Shown here piece by piece: positions 25,167-34,304 of a DNA stretch of 64,000 bases. The notes under the pieces are model-generated. The model was given only the letters and a program-made list of their open reading frames with translations, had not been told where the DNA came from and did not search any database. Origin of the DNA: Silvibacterium acidisoli (GTDB lineage Bacteria > Acidobacteriota > Terriglobia > Terriglobales > Acidobacteriaceae); assembly GCA_022870745.1 (NCBI GenBank), contig CP085323.1:744001-808000 (forward strand). The letters are read 5' to 3'. Made by a program: the position numbers and the translations under genes. How positions within the stretch are numbered: the stretch's first letter is position 1; the number at the start of each line of letters is the position of its first letter.

Positions 25167-28139
25167 ATGACCATTGCATCGATTGAGTCCATGAAAGAGT
25201 GCATCGAACCTACACTGCACGCCGAGGCGCGCGCACCGCGCTCTACCTATCGCCTGCAGCTTCATGCCGGCTTTACCTTTGCTGACGCCAGGAAGATTCT
25301 GTCCTACCTGAAGCGGCTGGGGATTGGCGACTACTACCTGTCGCCCGTCTTCGAAGCACGCCCAGGCAGCATGCACGGGTACGACGTCACGCGCCACGAC
25401 CAGTTCAATCCCGAACTCGGCGGCGATGAGGAGTTCCAGCTGCTGGCAGCGTCGATCCGTGAGGCGGGCATGGGCCTGCTGCTCGACACCGTGCCAAACC
25501 ACATGGCCATCGGCAACGATTCCATCTGGTTCCAGGACGTGCTTGAGAATGGACGCGCCTCGGAATACTCCGGCTATTTCGATATCGACTGGTCGCCAGT
25601 CAAACCGGAAATGCGTGGCAAGCTGCTGCTGCCGATCCTCGGCAACCAGTATGGCGAGGCGCTTGAAAACAAGCAGATCCAGGTCACGGTCGACGATGGA
25701 GTTCCCCGCGTTCGTTATTACGACCACTCCATGCCGCTGGCTCCGCGCTCGCTTGCACTGCTATTTCCACAGGAAGAAGATCAGGCACTGGGCATCCCGC
25801 AGTCTTTCCGCGACCTGCTGCAGGACCTCATTCACATGCCGCCGCACGACACGGAAGACCCTGCGCTCGCCGCTCAGCGCCGCGAGCAATGGCGCAGCCT
25901 CAAGCCGCGCATGATCGAAGAGCTGCGCAGCCCGGCCATGCAGCCGATTCTCGAACGCGTGCTGCAGCAGGTAAACGGCGTTGAAGGCGACGCTGCCAGC
26001 TTCGATCAGCTGCATCGCATCCTCGAGGCGCAGCCTTATCGCCTCTCATACTGGCGCGTGTCGAGCGAGGAGATTAATTACCGCCGCTTCTTCGACGTCA
26101 ACGAGCTCGTCGGGCTCCGCATGGAGAATCCGGTCGTCTTCGCGGATACACACTGCCTGATCCGCCGTATTCTTGCGGATAAGCTCGTGACCGGCCTGCG
26201 CATCGACCATTGCGACGGCATGTTCGACCCGCGGCAATATCTTATCCGGCTGCAGTTGCTGTACGTCGCCAGCCAATGCGGCGGACCGACCCCGATTGGA
26301 CCGGTCGCTCCGAACGGCATTGAGGTTGAGATTCGTGAGGCAGTGCGCGGATACGACTGGACAACGGTGCAGGGCCCGCTATACGTCGTCGTCGAAAAAA
26401 TCCTCGAACCACGCGAAGCTCTGCCACGCGAATGGCCGGTTCAGGGCACCAGCGGTTACGTTTTCACCTACCTCGGCAACCAGGTCTTCATCCAGCAGCA
26501 GAACGAGAAGGCGTTCAACACCCTTTACACGCAGGTGCTGGGACGCAGCTCCGACCCTGTTGAGATCATCTATCGCGCCAAGCTTCAGGTGATGCAGAAT
26601 GCACTTTCGAGCGAGACCTATGTGCTCACGAATCTGTTGAGCCATCTTGCTTCGGAGAATCGGCGTGCGCGCGACTTCACCAACAATATTCTCGAGACAG
26701 TCATTCGCGAAACGATCGCCTGCTTCCCCGTCTATCGCACGTATATTGACGATCGAGGCCAGTACACGGAGCGCGACCGCGCCTTCATCCACCATGCGGT
26801 AGCGCGAGCGAAGCATTACAACTCCGACATTGACGCTTCAGCTTTCGACTTCCTCGAAGAGACACTTCTTCTGCATGGGCGCGAAGGCGAGGAGATCGAC
26901 CAGCGCGAGCTTTACTTTGCGTTGAAGTTCCAGCAGCTCACCGGACCGGTGATGGCAAAGGGCGTCGAAGACACAGCCTTCTACGTCTATAACCGGTTTA
27001 TCTCCTCGAACGAAGTGGGCAGCTCCATCCAATCCTTCGGGCTCTCGATCGAAACCTTCCACGCCGCGAATGCAGAACGCCTCGAGCGTTCGCCGGACAC
27101 GATGCTCGGCTCTTCCACGCACGATACCAAGCGCAGCGAAGATGTTCGTAATCGTCTGAATGTTTTGTCTGAGATTCCGCAACGCTGGGCTGCCTTCGTC
27201 CGCCGCGCGCAGCGCGCCAATGCGAAGTTCAAGCGCACGCTCGACGACGGACGCATCGCACCCGACGCCAACGAAGAGTACATGATCTACCAGACCATCC
27301 TCGGGGCGTGGCCCTGGTTGATGGACACAGACGAAGACCGCAAAAATTTCGTCACCCGGCTCAAGGACTACCTCGCGAAGGCGTTGAGCGAAGCCAAGGT
27401 CAATCTCAGCTGGATCAATCCAAATGAAGAATACCTCTCTGCCGTTCATGGATTCATCGAGGACATTCTTGTCACCAAGGGCATGCGTCCTGCAAAATTT
27501 GTGAAGCTGCTCGAGGATCTGCTTCCTGCAGCTCGCCTGTTTGGAGCGATGAACTCGCTTTCACAGGTCGTGCTGAAGGCGACCTCACCCGGCGTTCCTG
27601 ACTTCTACCAGGGTTCGGAGATGTGGGACCTGTCTCTCGTCGACCCAGACAACCGCCGTCCCATCGATTTTGAAGCGCGCGACTTCGCCCTCTCCACTCT
27701 CGAAAAGACGGCCGCCGAGCAGGGTGCCATCTGGGTTTGTAACGATGTCATGAACAATCTCGCCGATGGCCGCGTTAAGCTGTGGGCGACGGCGCGCACA
27801 CTGGCCGTTCGCAACCGCATGCCGGAGGCTTTCCGCCGGGGCAACTACACTGCCGTCTACAGCAATGAGAGCAGCGACCTCATTGCCTTCTTCCGCCAGA
27901 ATGGTAACGAAGTCGCGCTGATCGTGGCGCCGCGCTTCACCTGCACGCTCATGCAGGGCAAGCCGAATCTTCCTATCGGGGACGCGTGGGGCAATGCAAC
28001 CATCACGTTGCCAGGGCTTGAAAATGCCGAGTTGCAGAACACATTCACCGACGAACGCGTCACTGTGCCAGAAGATGGAAAAATGAAAGTGCGCGATCTT
28101 CTCGCGCACTTCCCGGTTGCTATTCTCTACAGTGTTTAA
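25167..28139 (+). CDS. treY: Maltooligosyl trehalose synthase
   Basis: A 990-residue GH13 family protein, long for TreY (usually 700-930). The catalytic barrel motifs are clear: SMHGYDVTRHDQFNPELGG early, DTVPNHMA, GLRIDHCDGMFDP with the nucleophile Asp, VVEKILEPREALP with the acid Glu, and GSSTHDTKRSEDVRNRL with the stabilising Asp. It turns the end of maltooligosaccharides into a trehalose-like linkage, which TreZ would cut. No treZ is in the window. It is convergent with malQ, which makes or uses the same oligosaccharides, with three bases between them. Confidence 0.9.
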   Translation: MTIASIESMKECIEPTLHAEARAPRSTYRLQLHAGFTFADARKILSYLKRLGIGDYYLSPVFEARPGSMHGYDVTRHDQFNPELGGDEEFQLLAASIREAGMGLLLDTVPNHMAIGNDSIWFQDVLENGRASEYSGYFDIDWSPVKPEMRGKLLLPILGNQYGEALENKQIQVTVDDGVPRVRYYDHSMPLAPRSLALLFPQEEDQALGIPQSFRDLLQDLIHMPPHDTEDPALAAQRREQWRSLKPRMIEELRSPAMQPILERVLQQVNGVEGDAASFDQLHRILEAQPYRLSYWRVSSEEINYRRFFDVNELVGLRMENPVVFADTHCLIRRILADKLVTGLRIDHCDGMFDPRQYLIRLQLLYVASQCGGPTPIGPVAPNGIEVEIREAVRGYDWTTVQGPLYVVVEKILEPREALPREWPVQGTSGYVFTYLGNQVFIQQQNEKAFNTLYTQVLGRSSDPVEIIYRAKLQVMQNALSSETYVLTNLLSHLASENRRARDFTNNILETVIRETIACFPVYRTYIDDRGQYTERDRAFIHHAVARAKHYNSDIDASAFDFLEETLLLHGREGEEIDQRELYFALKFQQLTGPVMAKGVEDTAFYVYNRFISSNEVGSSIQSFGLSIETFHAANAERLERSPDTMLGSSTHDTKRSEDVRNRLNVLSEIPQRWAAFVRRAQRANAKFKRTLDDGRIAPDANEEYMIYQTILGAWPWLMDTDEDRKNFVTRLKDYLAKALSEAKVNLSWINPNEEYLSAVHGFIEDILVTKGMRPAKFVKLLEDLLPAARLFGAMNSLSQVVLKATSPGVPDFYQGSEMWDLSLVDPDNRRPIDFEARDFALSTLEKTAAEQGAIWVCNDVMNNLADGRVKLWATARTLAVRNRMPEAFRRGNYTAVYSNESSDLIAFFRQNGNEVALIVAPRFTCTLMQGKPNLPIGDAWGNATITLPGLENAELQNTFTDERVTVPEDGKMKVRDLLAHFPVAILYSV

Positions 28140-28142
28140 CCC

Positions 28143-29669
28143 TTAGGAATTCTCGATCTCTTCGTTCATGCTTTCGGGCAGGTCGCGGTCGGTCACTTCG
28201 ACGAGCGCGGCCAGCTTCGCTGCCAATTGCTCCGTCAATGCTTTCTGCGAGACGCGCCAGTTCCAGTTTCCGCTTGGCCGTGAAGGCATGTTCATACGCG
28301 CTTCTTCGCCGAGGTTGAGCAGATCCTGCACAGGCACAATGCAGGTATCGGCGACTGACGTTTCTACGGCCCGAATCAGCGCCCATACCTCATCGCCCTT
28401 CGCAGGCGCTAGATAAGTAGTGAACTCCTGCTTCTCGACCTGCGATGCTTCCTTATCCCACCATGCGCGCGTCGTGTTGTTGTCGTGCGTGCCGGTGTAA
28501 ACCACGCAGTTCTGGATGTAGTGATGGGGTAGATAATTGTGCGCGTGACGGCTACCGAAGCCGAACTGCGAGATGCGCATGCCCGGTAGTTGGAACTGCT
28601 CGCGCAGCGCATCCACTTCCGCTGTAATAACTCCCAGATCCTCTGCAATGAATGGCAACTCGCCCAGATCGTCGCGCAGACGCTGGAAGAGCTTGGCGCC
28701 GGGCGCCTTGATCCACTCACCGTCTACCGCAGTGTCGTTCTCAGCGGGAATCGACCAGTAGGCTTCGAAGCCGCGGAAGTGATCGAGGCGAATGATGTCG
28801 TAGAGATACTGCGCACGGCGAACACGATCGACCCACCAGTAGTAATTCTGCTGGTCGAGCACATCCCACCGGTACAGCGGATTGCCCCAGCGCTGACCTG
28901 TGGCCGAGAAATAATCCGGCGGCACACCTGCTACGCGAATCGGCGAAAGATCTTCGTGCAGCTCAAACAGCTCGGGATGGGTCCACACATCGGCACTGTC
29001 GTAGTTCACAAAGATCGCAATGTCGCCGATCAGCTTGATCTTCCGTTCGCCGCAATAGGCGCGCAGTGCGCTCCACTGCTCATCGAAGGCGAACTGCAAG
29101 GCCTGCTGCACGGCCAGCGCCTCACCATTCTCGCGCTCGAACTCGGCCATGGCCTCGGCATCGCGGCGGGCAAGCTTCTCCGGCCATGTATTCCACGAGG
29201 CTCCGTGGAATTTATCGCGCAGAACCGCGTAGAAGGCATAGGAGTTAAGCCAGGTGCCGTTGGTGCTGCAGTAAGACTCGAAGCGCTTCCACTGCTCTTC
29301 GTCATGCTTGCGGATAAAGTTCAGCGCGGCCTCTTCAAGCAGCGGAACCTTCTTTGCGATAACCTTCTCAAAATCGACATCGCCTTCCGCGCCGGAAAGA
29401 CCCTTGAGCCTGCTCTTCTCGATCCAGCCCCAGTCAGCCAGGACCTCAAGCGAAATCAGCAGAGGATTCCCGGCAAACGCCGAAAGCGCGGCATAAGGAG
29501 AATTGCCATAACCCGTGGGGCTGAGCGGAAGCACCTGCCACAGCCTCTGCTTGCTTGCCGCAAGGAAATCTGCAAACGCAAATGCAGCGGGGCCGAGATC
29601 GCCAACGCCGCCCTGCGAGGGCAGCGATGTAATATGCAGCAAAAGTCCGGAAGATCTTTCAAAAGGCAT
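28143..29669 (-). CDS. malQ: 4-alpha-glucanotransferase (amylomaltase)
   Basis: A 508-residue GH77 protein of usual size for short MalQ. It has the motifs RSSGLLLHITSLPSQGGVGDLG near the start (written here only as landmark), RLDHFRGFEAYW with the nucleophile, IAEDLGVI with the acid, and TGTHDNNTTRAWW. It moves alpha-1,4-glucan segments between oligosaccharides. It faces treY, whose substrates it would shape. A terminator of the preceding minus-strand gene lies just before its start. Confidence 0.9.
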   Translation of the reverse strand: MPFERSSGLLLHITSLPSQGGVGDLGPAAFAFADFLAASKQRLWQVLPLSPTGYGNSPYAALSAFAGNPLLISLEVLADWGWIEKSRLKGLSGAEGDVDFEKVIAKKVPLLEEAALNFIRKHDEEQWKRFESYCSTNGTWLNSYAFYAVLRDKFHGASWNTWPEKLARRDAEAMAEFERENGEALAVQQALQFAFDEQWSALRAYCGERKIKLIGDIAIFVNYDSADVWTHPELFELHEDLSPIRVAGVPPDYFSATGQRWGNPLYRWDVLDQQNYYWWVDRVRRAQYLYDIIRLDHFRGFEAYWSIPAENDTAVDGEWIKAPGAKLFQRLRDDLGELPFIAEDLGVITAEVDALREQFQLPGMRISQFGFGSRHAHNYLPHHYIQNCVVYTGTHDNNTTRAWWDKEASQVEKQEFTTYLAPAKGDEVWALIRAVETSVADTCIVPVQDLLNLGEEARMNMPSRPSGNWNWRVSQKALTEQLAAKLAALVEVTDRDLPESMNEEIENS

Positions 29670-29695
29670 GAGGAGTCCTGAGCGGTAAAGGAAAA

Positions 29696-29730
29696 GGCCC
29701 GCGTTTCGAAAGATTCGAAAAACGCGGGCC
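29696..29730 (-). terminator. Terminator of the SurA/PpiD-like gene
   Basis: GGCCCGCGTTT (29696-29706) and AAACGCGGGCC (29720-29730) pair perfectly. Read on the minus strand the stem is followed by TTTTCC. It lies 53 bases downstream of the 29784-31775 gene and before malQ. Confidence 0.75.
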
Positions 29731-29783
29731 CCGTTGCTTCAGTCGGTAATGTTGCTTCAGTTCGTGGATTGATGCTGTTTCGT

Positions 29784-31775
29784 CTAGCGCGCGGGAGCGC
29801 CGCCACCAGCCGGAGCGCCGCCGCCCATCGCCTGCTGTGCGCGCTTGTTCAGGCGAATACGGCCTTCTTTCTGATACTTCTCCTGAAGGTTCGAGACGAA
29901 CACCGCAAACATCTCCTCACGGCGCTGGTCGAGAAGTGCTTCGCGCGTCTGCTCGAAGTTCTTCGCGATCTCATCGCTATTCGGTTCCTGCTTGTCGACG
30001 ATCTTCGCTACGATGCCGCTGGTTCCCGTGTTGATCGGCTGGCTGATCTGGTTCACGCCCAGATCGAACAGCTGCGGAGCAGCGGTCGCGATCGCGCCAA
30101 TCTCAGGCACCTGGGCCTCACGGCCAACCAGGTCGCTGGTCTTGAACTGTGCACCCGCAGCCTTCGCTGCCTTTGCCAGATCGTTCGAAGAGTGGGCATC
30201 GTTCGCCAGCTCGTTGGTCTTCTTCGACAGCAGCTGAGGCAGCTGCTGCTCGCGGTAGTCATCGAGAATATGCGATTTGTAATCGGCAAAACTCGGCGCA
30301 TGCGCGGGCTGGATGTCGAGCACCTGGTAGATCGCGTAGCCATCGCCGGTCGAAGCCACTGCCGGAGCAGCACCCTTCTTGGCGCCAAAAGCTGCGCCCA
30401 GAAGCGAGGTAGCATCCTGCACATTCGGCAATGTCGACTGCTGTGAAACGAACTCGGTCGTCTGCACCTGAAGGTGATGCGCGGAAGCTGTTGCGGCCAG
30501 ACCGTTCTTCGCCGCCTCGGTCGACAGCTGTGAAGCAAACGCCTGCTCCTGGGCCGCTTCCTTCTGACGAATCAGCGTCGCCTGGATCTGGTCCTTTACC
30601 TCTGAGAGCGGACGCGTGTGCGCCGTCTGCTTCTCTTCCACCTGGATGATGTGGTAACCGAACTTCGACTTCACAAGGCCTGATGTCTGGCCGGGCTGCA
30701 ACGAGAAGGCTGCCGCGTCGAACTCCGGCACGGTCGCGCCACGCTTGATGAAGCCAAGCTCACCGCCCTGGTCCTTGCTGCCCGGGTCATCGGAGTTCTT
30801 CTTGGCCAGGTCGGCAAAGTTGCCGCCCTTATGCAGCTCATCGAGGATGCCCTGCGCCTTCGCCTTGGCCGCCGCGTCCGACTTCGGATCGCTTGCGTCG
30901 ACCTTGATCAGAATGTGGCGAACCTTCACCTGGTCCTCGACCTGGTAATCCTTCTGGTGCGCGGTGTAATACTGCTGCATATCCGCATCGGAAACCTGCG
31001 GAGCGCCCTGCGGCAGATTCGACGCATTGAAGGCGATATAGGAAAGCTTGCGGGCCTCGGGCACAGCCTTGGCATAACGCGACGCATTCTGCTTGAAGAA
31101 GCCTTCGAGCACATCGTCGGTCGGATTGATCTGCTTGCGGATGTCGTCGGAGCTGATCACCGCGTAATCGAACTTGATCTTGGTGGCCTGCTGGCGATAG
31201 GCATCGCGAACCTCGTTGTCGGAGATGGTCACGCCGCCGGTCACCAGCGAGCGCAGGCGGGTCTCTTCAATCTCCTTCTTGATTTCGCCTTCGAACTTAT
31301 CGCGCGTCATGTTGAACTGCTGCGATACGAACTGCGCGTACTGCTCATCGCCGATGTACTTGCCACCTGGAAAGAGCGCCTCGCCCCACATACCTGTGTG
31401 CAGAAAGCGGCGAACGTCGTCATCGGTTGCCGTCAGGCCGAGGCGATGCGCTTCCATCAGCTCGATCTGCTGCTGGATCAGTCCCTGGCCTACGCGCTGC
31501 ATCATGAAAGGCAGCACGAAGTCCGGCATCTGCTGGCGCTGCAGCATGCGCTGGGCGAGCAGCTGTACATCCGCGGTCTGGATCTCTTCAGCAGCTGGAA
31601 GGAAGCGTCCCAGCGGGCCGCCATGTCCAATGCTGGCATAGACATCGGCACCTGCAACCTGGTCCTGGAAGATGCCTGGCACGAGCGTGATGACCATCGT
31701 GATGCAGGCCACCGAAATAATGACGATAAAGACGCCCTTCACTAAACGGCTGTCTTTTTGCAGGAAGCGAATCAT
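29784..31775 (-). CDS. Membrane-anchored peptidyl-prolyl isomerase, PpiD/SurA-like
   Basis: I choose ATG 31775 (MIRFLQKDSRLVKG) over an upstream start at 31817, because the hydrophobic anchor (VFIVIISVACITMVITLVPG) then sits at the usual N-terminal place. The 663-residue protein has a SurA_N-type helical region, a PpiC/parvulin domain (VKVRHILIKV to the SKFGYHIIQVEE motif, about residues 270-370) and a further C-terminal part. PpiD-type proteins aid folding of exported proteins. The terminal Gly/Pro/Ala-rich tail (GGAPAGGGAPAR) is not typical. Confidence 0.8.
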   Translation of the reverse strand: MIRFLQKDSRLVKGVFIVIISVACITMVITLVPGIFQDQVAGADVYASIGHGGPLGRFLPAAEEIQTADVQLLAQRMLQRQQMPDFVLPFMMQRVGQGLIQQQIELMEAHRLGLTATDDDVRRFLHTGMWGEALFPGGKYIGDEQYAQFVSQQFNMTRDKFEGEIKKEIEETRLRSLVTGGVTISDNEVRDAYRQQATKIKFDYAVISSDDIRKQINPTDDVLEGFFKQNASRYAKAVPEARKLSYIAFNASNLPQGAPQVSDADMQQYYTAHQKDYQVEDQVKVRHILIKVDASDPKSDAAAKAKAQGILDELHKGGNFADLAKKNSDDPGSKDQGGELGFIKRGATVPEFDAAAFSLQPGQTSGLVKSKFGYHIIQVEEKQTAHTRPLSEVKDQIQATLIRQKEAAQEQAFASQLSTEAAKNGLAATASAHHLQVQTTEFVSQQSTLPNVQDATSLLGAAFGAKKGAAPAVASTGDGYAIYQVLDIQPAHAPSFADYKSHILDDYREQQLPQLLSKKTNELANDAHSSNDLAKAAKAAGAQFKTSDLVGREAQVPEIGAIATAAPQLFDLGVNQISQPINTGTSGIVAKIVDKQEPNSDEIAKNFEQTREALLDQRREEMFAVFVSNLQEKYQKEGRIRLNKRAQQAMGGGAPAGGGAPAR

Positions 31776-31905
31776 GAATGAGTGACGACCTTTACTCGAA
31801 AGCGCCCGCACCAGCACCGACAGCTGGGGCCGGCACAGCGCGAGGAAGATTTTTCCTGTTTCGCAGGAAGCCTAATCAGTATAAATGACCCTGCTGCGAT
31901 GCACC

Positions 31906-32772
31906 TTAAGCGAGAGTAATGTGGGTAATCTCCGGCGGACAGTTCAGCCGGAAGGGCAGGTTCACGGTTCCGATGCCACGATTTACATAGAGTTGGGTCG
32001 CTCCCATCTGGTAGACGCCTTCTACGTAAACCTGGCCCATGCTGGGTAAGAACATCGGCGGAACGAACGGCAGGCGCACCTGCCCGCCATGGGTATGCCC
32101 GGAGAGCATCAGATCCACCTTCCACTTGAGCACCTCGGGCAGCACATCCGGTTCATGCACCAGAAAGACCACCGGTTCGCCTTCCGCCTGGGTCGCCCGA
32201 GGTAAGGCATGCTCCGGCCGGAAATGACCTGTCAGTGCGTCGCCGCTCCCAGCTATCCATAGCCGCTTGCCGTCGCGTTCGATGGGGAATGCGGAGTTTT
32301 CGAGCGCCGTAATGCCATGCGTCACCAGGGCGTCGATCATCGCCTCCGGACGCACCACGGCATCGTGATTACCTAAAACGCCAAAACGCAGCGGGCACTC
32401 GACATGGCTCAGGATTTCGGCGCATTCATATCCGAAACCCACCGTCTTCTCCGCTGACCAATAACCGTTCGTGATGAAGTCGCCGGTGAATACAACCGCA
32501 TCCGGCCTGAGGCGATTGATCTCACGAACGACCTCGCGCAGGAAAAACGCTTCGGTGAATTCTTTGTAGTGAAAGTCAGACACCTGCACGATACGGATAC
32601 CGCGGAATACATCGGGCAGCCGTGCCAGATGGAAAGTGCGGTCTTCCACTCGGAGTTCGTGCCGGGCGATCTCACCGGCGTAAAGCGGCAATCCTACAGC
32701 CGCTGCACCGGAAAGCTGCAGAAATCTGCGTCGGCTAAAGGTTTTCCGGCGTTCAGACGCAGTCACGACCAT
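31906..32772 (-). CDS. Tat-exported metallophosphoesterase (YaeI/YkuE-type)
   Basis: A 288-residue protein with a Tat signal (SRRRFLQLSGAAAVGLPL). All five calcineurin-like blocks are present: VSDFHYKEF, FTGDFITNG, VLGNHDAV, LVHEPD and LSGHTHGGQ. The GHTHGGQ form is typical of YaeI/YkuE-type phosphodiesterases, several of which act on UDP-2,3-diacylglucosamine or similar lipids; the substrate here is inferred only. A strong hairpin lies before the start of this gene and after the BON-domain gene. Confidence 0.85.
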   Translation of the reverse strand: MVVTASERRKTFSRRRFLQLSGAAAVGLPLYAGEIARHELRVEDRTFHLARLPDVFRGIRIVQVSDFHYKEFTEAFFLREVVREINRLRPDAVVFTGDFITNGYWSAEKTVGFGYECAEILSHVECPLRFGVLGNHDAVVRPEAMIDALVTHGITALENSAFPIERDGKRLWIAGSGDALTGHFRPEHALPRATQAEGEPVVFLVHEPDVLPEVLKWKVDLMLSGHTHGGQVRLPFVPPMFLPSMGQVYVEGVYQMGATQLYVNRGIGTVNLPFRLNCPPEITHITLA

Positions 32773-32832
32773 TCTTCCATCATAAACGGACGACTGACCA
32801 TAAACTTCTACGCCGGGGGTGAATCGATTGAA

Positions 32833-32867
32833 AATAAAGGCCCTGCCGCGCCGGCAGGGCCTTTATT
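32833..32867 (-). terminator. Strong terminator after BON-domain gene
   Basis: A perfect 16-base stem (32833-32848 and 32852-32867; GGCCCTGCCG and CGGCAGGGCC cores) has a 3-base CGC loop. The outer A-T pairs give T-rich ends on both strands. It lies 17 bases past the stop of the 32884-34143 gene. Confidence 0.85.
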
Positions 32868-32883
32868 AAAGCAATAAATCTGC

Positions 32884-34143
32884 TTAGTAAGGGTAAGGAT
32901 AGGGATATCCATAGTAAGGATATGGATACGGACGCGGCACCACGTACATCGGACGGCGCTGCAACTGAGGCTGCTGCGGCACGTTCGAGGCGAGACGCTG
33001 CGCTTCCTGCCAGGAGACAGGCTGTACAGTCACCGGGTTCAACAGGTGAAAGTCGACCGTCGACTCCACCGGCAGAATCAGCCGCGGACCCTTGGTTGCC
33101 GAAGAGGCAGCCAGTCCTGCTGCGCCGCCGACACCGGCTCCGATCGCCGCACCTGCGCCGCGGCCAAGAATGCCGCCGATAAGCGCGCCGACCGCCGCAC
33201 CGCCGACCGTGTTGCTGGTGGTGTAGCCGGCCTTGTTCGGACCCTTGCTCGACCAGATGTCGCTCTGCACCGGGAAGATCTTGCCTTCGAGGTTGACGTT
33301 GGTAATCTGCAGCTCCATGATCGCCGAGCCACCCAGGTCGCCCGCGCTCTTCGACTTCACTACGACGCCGGTCAAGGTAGCGCCGCGCGGAATCGCCAGC
33401 ACACCACCCTGGTAGACGTCAGCCGCAGCCGTCGCCTGGAAGTAGGTGCCGTCCTTGGTCTTTGCGGTATCAAGCTGTTCGCTCAGGCGAACACGCACCA
33501 GCGTACCCGCCGGCAGGGTAATCGGGCCGCTCGGCGGAGCCTGGGGCGGAGCGTTGTATCCCTGCTCCTGGCCGCCGTTATAGCCCATCCGGTAGCCACC
33601 CTGCTGCGAGTATCCGCCCTGCTGCGGCTGCTGCGATTCCTGGTCAGGCGGAGGAGGCGGAGGATTCTCGCCGTTCTGCTGCGCCTGGGGTTGATTCTGG
33701 TTCTGAGCCTCATCCTGCCCGTTGCCCTGGTCGGCGTTGTTCGCCTGGTCAAGCTGCGAAGGCCCGCTCGACGGCGGAGGAACCGGGGAGTTAGGGTCCG
33801 CAACAGTCAGATTATTCGCAATGCCGGTAATGCCGTTCACGTTGGCCGCAAGCGTCTCAACCTGCTGCCGCTGGGCGTTCGTCTGCACGCGTCCGGTCAG
33901 CGTAACCGTTCCCTGCTGGGTCGTAACTGTGATCTTCTGCCCGCGCAGCGTTGCGTCCTGCATCAGCGCATGGTTCACATCCGACTGGATATCCGCGTCC
34001 GTACGCGCTGCCGCCTGCTGGTTGCCGTTCTGCGCCATTGCTGACGGAGTTCCGTAGAAGCCGAGGGAAGCTGCCATCAGCACTGCCAGCGTCACCCGGG
34101 AGACATTACGGGAGGCCTTGCTTCCCGCCAAAACTCTGCTCAT
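32884..34143 (-). CDS. BON-domain exported protein with Tyr/Pro-rich tail
   Basis: I choose ATG 34143, seven bases after AGAGGTG. The 419-residue protein has a signal peptide (TLAVLMAASLGFYGTPSAMA), then a BON domain (about residues 45-115, with GTVTLTGRV) that binds phospholipid or sugar surfaces. A Gln/Pro-rich linker follows. The middle region (TLVRVRLSEQLDTAKTKDG) and a glycine-rich membrane-inserting stretch (GGAAVGALIGGILGRGAG) come next. The last 16 residues are nearly all Tyr and Pro. It may be an outer-membrane or envelope-anchored protein. The tail is unusual. Confidence 0.75.
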   Translation of the reverse strand: MSRVLAGSKASRNVSRVTLAVLMAASLGFYGTPSAMAQNGNQQAAARTDADIQSDVNHALMQDATLRGQKITVTTQQGTVTLTGRVQTNAQRQQVETLAANVNGITGIANNLTVADPNSPVPPPSSGPSQLDQANNADQGNGQDEAQNQNQPQAQQNGENPPPPPPDQESQQPQQGGYSQQGGYRMGYNGGQEQGYNAPPQAPPSGPITLPAGTLVRVRLSEQLDTAKTKDGTYFQATAAADVYQGGVLAIPRGATLTGVVVKSKSAGDLGGSAIMELQITNVNLEGKIFPVQSDIWSSKGPNKAGYTTSNTVGGAAVGALIGGILGRGAGAAIGAGVGGAAGLAASSATKGPRLILPVESTVDFHLLNPVTVQPVSWQEAQRLASNVPQQPQLQRRPMYVVPRPYPYPYYGYPYPYPY

Positions 34144-34252
34144 CTCATTGCACCTCTGCGCTTTGTGATCTATCTGCGCCCGCACATTTGTAATGGACGC
34201 AGCACCCGCTCAAAGCGCTACTTATTTTGAACACAGGCCGCCTAAAAAAGTT

Positions 34253-34281
34253 GTGGGACGAACCCTCAGGGCCCGTCCCAC
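34253..34281 (-). terminator. Terminator of pgi
   Basis: GTGGGACG (34253-34260) and CGTCCCAC (34274-34281) form a stem. Read on the minus strand it is followed by AACTTTTTT. It lies 24 bases past the pgi stop. Confidence 0.8.
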
Positions 34282-34304
34282 CTTTTTTCCAGGTCTTGAA
34301 GCAG

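Noticed and set aside
33046-34044. 332-codon plus-strand frame opposite the BON gene
   Set aside because: The BON domain and signal peptide on the minus strand explain the region; the frame is Arg-rich shadow.
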